Shown here: positions 57,322 through 62,314 of the stretch, in pieces
Layout of the letters: every line of letters begins with the position of its first letter
Position numbering within the stretch: the first letter of the stretch is position 1
DNA from: Lujinxingiaceae bacterium
GTDB taxonomy: Bacteria > Myxococcota_A > Bradymonadia > Bradymonadales > Bradymonadaceae
Direction of reading: 5' to 3'
DNA length: 62,314 nucleotides
Assembly: GCA_013697635.1 (NCBI GenBank)
Contig: JACCWM010000206.1
Location: forward strand, 1 to 62,314
Position numbers and translations under genes: made by a program
The notes under the pieces: generated by a model
Told to the model about the DNA's origin: nothing
The model's database searches: none
Seen by the model: the letters and a program-made list of their open reading frames with translations, nothing else

Positions 57322-58620
57322 ATGGAATCCAATCTGGAGAACCTCACCGAAGTTGCCGACATCGCTCGCCGGGTCCAAAGCGCCGCTCGCCAGTTGGCCC
57401 GCGAGAAGACAGCAGCCAAAGACGACGCCCTGCAGCGCATGGCCGAGGCCCTGGTCGACCAGGAGGCCGCGATCTTGTCGGCCAACACCGTTGATCTCGA
57501 GGCAGCACACCGGCGCGGCCTCGACGCGGCCTTTGTCGATCGTCTCGCGCTCAGCCCGGCGGCGATCGCCCAGATGGCCGCCGCCCTCGAAGAACTCACG
57601 CGCCTGCCCGATCCGGTGGGCGGCTACGACGAGCAGTGGGTCAGGCCCAACGGCCTGCAGGTTGGCAAAAAGCGCATTCCGCTCGGCGTAATCGGGATCA
57701 TTTATGAGTCGCGGCCCAACGTCACAAGTGACGCCGCCGGCCTGTGTCTCAAGAGCGGCAACGGTGTGATCTTAAAGGGCGGCAGCGATGCGTTTGCCTC
57801 CAATCGCGCCGTCTATACTGCGCTTCGCCAGGGCATCGCCAAGAGCCGGCTCTCAGCGGCAAGCCATGACGCTGTGGGTTTTATCGATACCACCCGCCGC
57901 GAAGCCGTCCAGGAGATGCTCGGCCTCGATCAATACATCGACGTGATCATCCCGCGCGGCGGCAAGGCCCTGATCGACTTTGTGCGCACCCATGCGCGCA
58001 TGCCCGTGATCAAGCACGACGAGGGCATTTGCCATCTGGTGATCGACGGCTCGGCACGAGCCGAGGACGTCGACGCGATCGCGATCAACGCCAAGACCCA
58101 TCGCCCGGGCGTGTGCAACACGGTCGAGACCCTGCTCGTCACCGACGACGGCGTCGAGGCGCACCTGGCCCGCGTGCTCACAAAGCTCGCCGCCCACGGC
58201 GTGCGCCTGCACCTGTGCGCGCGCTCAATGGCCGTCGCTCGCCAGAGCGACATCTCGCCCGAGCTGCTCTTCGAGGCCAGCGACGAGGACTATCGCACCG
58301 AGTACCTGGCCCTGGCGCTGAGCGTGCGTGTGGTCGCCGACCTCGATGCGGCGATCGCCCATATCGATCAGTACAGCTCGCGCCACACCGAGTCGCTGAT
58401 CACCCAGCGCCTGGCGGCCAGCCAGCAGTTCGTCGATCAGGTCGACAGCTCCGTGGTGATGATCAACGCCTCGACGCGCTTTAGCGACGGCGGACAGCTC
58501 GGCCTGGGCGCCGAGATCGGCATCAGCACCACGCGCATGCACGCCTACGGGCCGATGGGACTCAAGGAGTTGACCGCCACAAAGTTCGTCGTCATCGGCG
58601 ATGGACAGATACGCACTTGA
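57322..58620 (+). CDS. proA: gamma-glutamyl phosphate reductase
   Basis: A 432-residue NADPH-dependent enzyme that makes glutamate semialdehyde in proline synthesis. Aldehyde-dehydrogenase-like features are clear: IPLGVIGIIYESRPNVTSDA near 120-139, LKGGSDAFASN near 154, and the catalytic Cys in HRPGVCNTVETLL near 270. The length is normal. The ATG at 57322 starts MESNLENLTE. proB is not adjacent, unlike in many bacteria. The gene has its own promoter with a triple repeat upstream. Confidence 0.95.
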   Translation: MESNLENLTEVADIARRVQSAARQLAREKTAAKDDALQRMAEALVDQEAAILSANTVDLEAAHRRGLDAAFVDRLALSPAAIAQMAAALEELTRLPDPVGGYDEQWVRPNGLQVGKKRIPLGVIGIIYESRPNVTSDAAGLCLKSGNGVILKGGSDAFASNRAVYTALRQGIAKSRLSAASHDAVGFIDTTRREAVQEMLGLDQYIDVIIPRGGKALIDFVRTHARMPVIKHDEGICHLVIDGSARAEDVDAIAINAKTHRPGVCNTVETLLVTDDGVEAHLARVLTKLAAHGVRLHLCARSMAVARQSDISPELLFEASDEDYRTEYLALALSVRVVADLDAAIAHIDQYSSRHTESLITQRLAASQQFVDQVDSSVVMINASTRFSDGGQLGLGAEIGISTTRMHAYGPMGLKELTATKFVVIGDGQIRT

Positions 58621-58750
58621 CCGGCTGGGCGCAGCGCTTTAAAGCAGCGTGCAGCCACACGCAACAGGCGGCCTTTTTCACCAAGCCGCGATCCTCGAAC
58701 ATCTCAGGCGATGACGCCACGCTGGCGAGGATCTTTTCACCGGGAGACGA

Positions 58751-59200
58751 ATGAATAAAGACAGCGCAAAACCTATGAACGACACCGCCGCCAACGAAAA
58801 CATCGACGCCGAACTCCTTGAAGTCGTCAAGGGCCTGGCCGAATTGACCTGGGATTTGAAGGGTCTGAACACCGTGGCCATCGATCTGCGCACGATCGTC
58901 AGCTACACCGACTACGTCGTGATCTGCACGGGCACCTCCGAGCGCCACGTACAGGCCCTGGCCCGTCGCCTCGACACGGCCATGCGCGAGTCCGGCCGGC
59001 CACCGCTTGGCACCGAAGGCGTCGAGCACGGACGTTGGGCGCTGCTCGACTACGGCGACATCATCGTGCACATCTTCAACGGTGAGGCGCGCGCCGACTA
59101 CAACCTCGAGCGCATGTGGCTGGAAGCACCGCGCGTCGAATTCGAGAACCAGCCCAAAGATCTCTACGGCCACTTCGAGATGGAACAGTTCGGCGGCTGA
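58751..59200 (+). CDS. rsfS: ribosomal silencing factor RsfS
   Basis: A 149-residue RsfS/YbeB protein, which binds L14 and blocks subunit joining when nutrients are short. Core segments are TDYVVICTGTSERHVQALA, GVEHGRWALLDYGDIIVHIF and the C-terminal YNLERMW. An N-terminal extension of about 20 residues precedes the fold. The ATG at 58751 has GGGAG a few bases upstream. It is often beside rlmH; here rlmH is adjacent but convergent, with stops 4 bases apart. Confidence 0.93.
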   Translation: MNKDSAKPMNDTAANENIDAELLEVVKGLAELTWDLKGLNTVAIDLRTIVSYTDYVVICTGTSERHVQALARRLDTAMRESGRPPLGTEGVEHGRWALLDYGDIIVHIFNGEARADYNLERMWLEAPRVEFENQPKDLYGHFEMEQFGG

Positions 59201-59204
59201 GCCC

Positions 59205-59648
59205 TCACTTGTGATACGGCTCGCCGCGGATGATCGACATGGCGCGGTAGAGCTGTTCGGCGAGCATCATGCGCGCCATCTCGTGGGGAAAAGTCATCGG
59301 CGAGAGCGAGAGGCGGCGCTGGCAGCCCCGCTTGAAGTCGGCGTCGAGCCCGCTCGCGCTGCCGATGAAAAAGCTCACATGGCGCGTGCCCCCGATCATC
59401 CACTCCTCGATCCAGCGCGCGAACTGCTCGCTCGTCAAGCTCTTGCCATCCTCGTTGAGCGCGACGGTGATCGCTCCCGCAGGCGTTGCCCCCACCATCG
59501 CGGTCGCCTCGTCTTGGAGCGTTCGCCCCTCCCGAAGCTCGACCTCCTCAAACGGCAAATAGTGCTGTAATCGGCCCAGATACTCGTCGGTCAGGGCACG
59601 AAGGTTGGCGTCGCGCATCTTGCCCATGGCGACGATTGCGAGTTTCAT
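59205..59648 (-). CDS. rlmH: 23S rRNA pseudouridine-1915 N3-methyltransferase RlmH
   Basis: A 147-residue SPOUT methyltransferase that modifies position 1915 of 23S rRNA. MKLAIVAMGKM opens the fold, FFIGSASGLDADFKR is the cofactor-knot region, and LSLSPMTFPHEMARMMLAEQLYRAMSI is the conserved C-terminus. The length is close to that of E. coli RlmH. The ATG at 59648 has GGAGAG 6 bases upstream; a longer frame to 59735 lacks support and would overlap the next gene. Confidence 0.94.
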   Translation of the reverse strand: MKLAIVAMGKMRDANLRALTDEYLGRLQHYLPFEEVELREGRTLQDEATAMVGATPAGAITVALNEDGKSLTSEQFARWIEEWMIGGTRHVSFFIGSASGLDADFKRGCQRRLSLSPMTFPHEMARMMLAEQLYRAMSIIRGEPYHK

Positions 59649-59727
59649 GGGCGACTCTCCATCAAAAATTTTACATCCACAGGCAACTTTTCGCGCCATC
59701 TCGCGAAAATAAGACAAGGGAGCGCCG

Positions 59728-60564
59728 ATGACCACCGCCGTTTTGCGTCGATCGGCGCCTGCTGATCGATCACCATTTTCTCAAGAGACGGCCATGCCAC
59801 AGCTCAAAACCCTGTTTTCTGCCAGCATCGAAGCCGCAGCCAGGCTCGTCTTTCCCCCGCGCTGCCTGGGCTGCGAGCGCTACCTCGACGCCCACCAAAC
59901 ACTCGCCTGCGACGCCTGCCGACCCACGATCTATCGGCTCTCCGGCCCGGCCTGCCCAAGCTGCGCCTTGCCTCGCAACGATCTGCCTGGCCGCCCTTCG
60001 CCCGGCGTCGACGAGCTATGTTCGAGCTGTCTGGAGCTCCCACCAGGCTTTGAGCGCAGCTTTGCCTTCTATGAATACGAGGGCGTGATCGCCGAAGCGC
60101 TGCAACACGTCAAGTACGCCGGCGCGCTGCACAAGCTCGCCCCCATCGCCCGCGAGATGCGCCCCTGGCTGCTCCAAATCCTCGAGCAGCTAAGCCTCGA
60201 GGCCGACGCCTTGAGCCTCGTGCCGGTCCCCATGCACCTGAGCGACCTGCGCCGGCGCGGCTTCAACGCCCCCTCCCTGATGCTGCGCGAGCTGCTTCAC
60301 AAGTCGCGCTGGCAGATCGACGATCACATCGCCTTCAAGCGCCGCCCCAGCGCCGCCCAGGCTGGCCTCTCACGTGGCGAGCGCCAGAACAACGTGCGCG
60401 ACATCTTCGGGGTGCGCGCCGATCGGCCCGCCAGGGCGATCGCCGTGATCTTCGACGACGTCATGACCACCGGATCGACGGCCAGCGAGCTCGCCCTGGC
60501 GCTGCGGCAGGCAGGCTATGCGCGGGTGGTCGTCGTCGTCGTCGCACGCGCAATCGGCTATTAG
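59728..60564 (+). CDS. ComF-family phosphoribosyltransferase-like protein
   Basis: A 278-residue protein of the ComF/GntX family, linked in some bacteria to uptake of DNA or its use as a nutrient. Four Cys pairs near the N-terminus (46/49, 61/64, 76/79, 98/101) form zinc ribbons. The PRPP-type motif VIFDDVMTTGST lies near 244-255. The ATG at 59728 has AAGGGAG 6 bases upstream and is preferred over an ATG at 59794. Divergent from rlmH. Biochemical activity of the family is not settled. Confidence 0.88.
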   Translation: MTTAVLRRSAPADRSPFSQETAMPQLKTLFSASIEAAARLVFPPRCLGCERYLDAHQTLACDACRPTIYRLSGPACPSCALPRNDLPGRPSPGVDELCSSCLELPPGFERSFAFYEYEGVIAEALQHVKYAGALHKLAPIAREMRPWLLQILEQLSLEADALSLVPVPMHLSDLRRRGFNAPSLMLRELLHKSRWQIDDHIAFKRRPSAAQAGLSRGERQNNVRDIFGVRADRPARAIAVIFDDVMTTGSTASELALALRQAGYARVVVVVVARAIGY

Positions 60565-60710
60565 ACACCAGGCCGCGCGAGCAGCGAAGCTGGGAAGTCC
60601 CTGAAAAAAAGGGAGAAATATTCGCGCGAGGTGAATACGTTTGATCACAAGGGCAGTGATAATTTAAGACTCCCCAGATTCTTTTGGGGCTTGCCGCGAG
60701 TATTGAGTGC

Positions 60711-61217
60711 ATGAAACCGGCCTTGTTGCTGAACGCATCCTATGAACCACTGACGATTGTCTCGTGGAAAAAAGCGATCACGCTGATGTGGCTCGGTAAG
60801 GCCGAGGTGCTCTCGTCGCAGGAGCGCCATGTGCATGCCGCCACCGAGTCGTTTGCGCTGCCATCGGTGTTGCGCCTGATCGGACGCGTGCGTGTTCCCC
60901 GCCACCGCGTGCACTTCTCCAGGCTCAATGTCTATCGCCGCGATGCCTTTCGTTGCCAGTATTGCGGCGACAAGTTTACCGGCCCGGATCTGACCTTCGA
61001 TCATGTGCTCCCGCGAAGCCGCGGCGGCGAGACGATCTGGACGAACATCGTGACGAGCTGCCAGCCCTGCAATCGCCGAAAGTGCAGCCGCACGCCGGCC
61101 GAGGCACGCATGCCCCTGTTAAGCCACCCGCAGGAGCCGCGCTGGTGGCCCTTCTCCAGCGGCTCGGGTCAGGTCGACAACCACCCCGACGATTGGAAGC
61201 CCTACCTGTGGACCTGA
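60711..61217 (+). CDS. HNH endonuclease
   Basis: A 168-residue protein with a complete HNH site: Cys82/Cys85 (CQYCG), Asp97-His98 (FDHVLPRSRGG), Asn112 (TNIVTSC) and Cys117/Cys120 (CQPCN). The N-terminal part (LLLNASYEPLTIVSWKKA) is that of a widespread chromosomal HNH family of unknown role, not a phage or intein enzyme. The ATG at 60711 fits that family start. The upstream region has a small hairpin without T run. Confidence 0.88.
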   Translation: MKPALLLNASYEPLTIVSWKKAITLMWLGKAEVLSSQERHVHAATESFALPSVLRLIGRVRVPRHRVHFSRLNVYRRDAFRCQYCGDKFTGPDLTFDHVLPRSRGGETIWTNIVTSCQPCNRRKCSRTPAEARMPLLSHPQEPRWWPFSSGSGQVDNHPDDWKPYLWT

Positions 61218-61286
61218 TGGCCACACGCTTCTGCTTCTAAGGTGCGGCGCGCTTGCGCCGCCAAGCGCGCGTGCTAAGCTGAGGCC

Positions 61287-62141
61287 ATGATGCGTATCGC
61301 CGTGCTCGCTGACATCCACGCCAATCTGCCGGCCCTCGAGGCCGTCATCGAGGACATCGACCGCCAAGGCGTCGACGAGGTGCTCGTCGGCGGCGATCTG
61401 GTCGGCCGCGGCCCCCAGGGCAGCGCAGTCGTGCGCCGCATCAGCGAGCGCGGCTGGCGAAGCGTTCGCGGCAACCACGAGGACTACCTGCTCTCCTTTT
61501 GCCGCAGCGAGGTGCCCGCCAGCTGGCTATCCACCGAGGAGTGGGCGGCCTCGCGCTGGATGGCCGCCGAGCTCGACTCCGACAGCGCCGCCTACATCGA
61601 CGCCCTACCCTTCAGCATGACCTCCGCCCTCACCGACGAGCTTCGCCTCGTCCACGGCAGCCCCCGCTCCAATTGCGAGGGCATCGGCGTCTGGACGCCC
61701 GCCGAAGACCTCGAGAGCCACCTCTCGCTCGTCGACGAGAGCGTCTTGATCTGCGGCCACACCCACCGCACCATGGAGCGCCACCTGCCGCTCGGCCTGG
61801 TCGTCAACGTCGGCTCCGTGGGCCTACCCTTCAACGGCGATTGGCGCGCCCAATACGCCATCCTCACCCGCCTGCCCGATGGCTGGCACGTCGAGTTTCG
61901 CCAGATCCCCTACGACCGCGAAGCCTTCTTAAACGCCTACGAAAGCTCCGGATTCCTAGCCGACGGCGGCGTCACCGCCACCCTCCTCCGCATGGAGGTC
62001 TCCCACGCTCGCCCATTTCTCGTCCCCTTCATGAAATGGACGACTGCCCGCGATCTCGACATGTCCACCGCCCACATCGCCGACTTCCTCGACATCTACA
62101 ACCCCAACCGCCCGCTCGCCGAGTTCTTCGCGCTTTTGTAG
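61287..62141 (+). CDS. calcineurin-like metallophosphoesterase (YfcE/MJ0936 type)
   Basis: A 284-residue phosphoesterase. The metal motifs are Asp9 and His11 (ADIHAN), Asp37 (GGDLVGRGP), Asn63-His64 (GNHED), a His in LVHGSP and a final GHTH near 159. The site is complete. Substrates in the family range from phosphodiesters to diadenosine tetraphosphate. Two ATG codons open the gene; either may serve. No signal peptide. The gene ends just before the repeat at the right edge. Confidence 0.88.
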   Translation: MMRIAVLADIHANLPALEAVIEDIDRQGVDEVLVGGDLVGRGPQGSAVVRRISERGWRSVRGNHEDYLLSFCRSEVPASWLSTEEWAASRWMAAELDSDSAAYIDALPFSMTSALTDELRLVHGSPRSNCEGIGVWTPAEDLESHLSLVDESVLICGHTHRTMERHLPLGLVVNVGSVGLPFNGDWRAQYAILTRLPDGWHVEFRQIPYDREAFLNAYESSGFLADGGVTATLLRMEVSHARPFLVPFMKWTTARDLDMSTAHIADFLDIYNPNRPLAEFFALL

Positions 62142-62151
62142 CTGGTAGCGA

Positions 62152-62285
62152 CCTGGGGCATCGGCCACGGCGCGTTGGTGCTAGGGACGACGCTCGCCAG
62201 GGGCGTCGGCCAACGGCGCCCTTCGGGACGCCTATGGGCCTTTGCCCCAGGCTACACGACGGCCTGGATCGTCCCTTTCAGGGAC
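62152..62285. repeat. hairpin-rich, apparently non-coding repeat region
   Basis: An outer inverted pair CCTGGGGC/GCCCCAGG (62152-62159 with 62244-62251) encloses a GACGC/GCGTC hairpin and a strong hairpin at 62215-62232 (stem with TTC loop and one bulge). A further hairpin GTCCC/GGGAC is at 62271-62285. No convincing gene crosses it. The pattern recalls structured repeats near REP-type transposases, but the window ends before the next gene. Confidence 0.5.
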
Positions 62286-62314
62286 TCGCAGAGCGACGTG
62301 TCATTGATGCTGGT

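Overview
The window is a GC-rich chromosomal segment with dense bacterial gene packing. It looks like a member of the former Deltaproteobacteria, most likely Myxococcota and perhaps close to Bradymonadia. The grounds are several Hanks-type Ser/Thr kinases, FHA, PATAN and roadblock signalling proteins, Cys-rich and Asp/Gly-rich surface lipoproteins, a DciA-type DUF721 protein, and an infC-rpmI-rplT-pheST-ihf-merR cluster. This placement is an inference from gene content; no 16S gene or long marker alignment is available here.

Layout. 1-5.0 kb: end of a SAP-domain protein, pyrE, an alpha/beta hydrolase, a zinc-ribbon/FHA protein, an NAD-dependent epimerase and a lipoprotein. 5.0-12 kb, minus strand: an isolated type III export gate protein (SctV/FlhA family), a Cys-rich lipoprotein, a Ser/Thr kinase and the primary sigma factor. 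12.4-19.1 kb, minus strand: tRNA-Val(GAC), infC, rpmI, rplT, pheS, pheT, an IHF/HU gene and a MerR-type gene, divided by three hairpin terminators. 19.3-22.9 kb: a DUF721 gene, a DEAD-box helicase with a DbpA-like C-terminus and a lipoprotein. 22.9-28.9 kb, minus strand: a methyltransferase, an exported HEAT-repeat protein translationally coupled to a lipoprotein of the animal-type protein-arginine deiminase family, and phosphatidylserine decarboxylase. 29.2-40.7 kb: a small membrane protein, a methyltransferase fusion, a FadL-type porin, a histidine kinase/response regulator/roadblock module, an M61-like lipoprotein peptidase, a metallo-beta-lactamase-fold hydrolase and a transglutaminase-like protein without the catalytic Cys.

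40.7-43.9 kb holds a protein-thiocarboxylate cysteine cluster on the minus strand: an Rrf2 regulator, a cysteine-synthase homologue whose PLP lysine is replaced by Arg, a CysO-like sulfur carrier ending GG-Arg-Ala, an intact cysteine synthase and a JAMM peptidase. 45.4-46.7 kb is a REP-associated tyrosine transposase framed by an inverted 18-base repeat. A third copy of that repeat forms the end of the JAMM gene. 46.7-54.6 kb holds an MFS/spermidine-synthase fusion, a His-tailed parvulin lipoprotein and two tandem membrane-tailed kinases. 54.7-57.3 kb is groES-groEL with a CIRCE operator and terminator. 57.3-62.1 kb holds proA, rsfS, rlmH, a comF-like gene, an HNH nuclease and a metallophosphoesterase. 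The right edge is a hairpin-rich, apparently non-coding repeat.

The least ordinary parts are the PAD-family lipoprotein with its HEAT partner, and the cysteine cluster that pairs a live and an apparently dead cysteine synthase with an Rrf2 regulator. The long open frames antisense to groEL, the MFS fusion and the helicase are judged to be codon-bias shadows.
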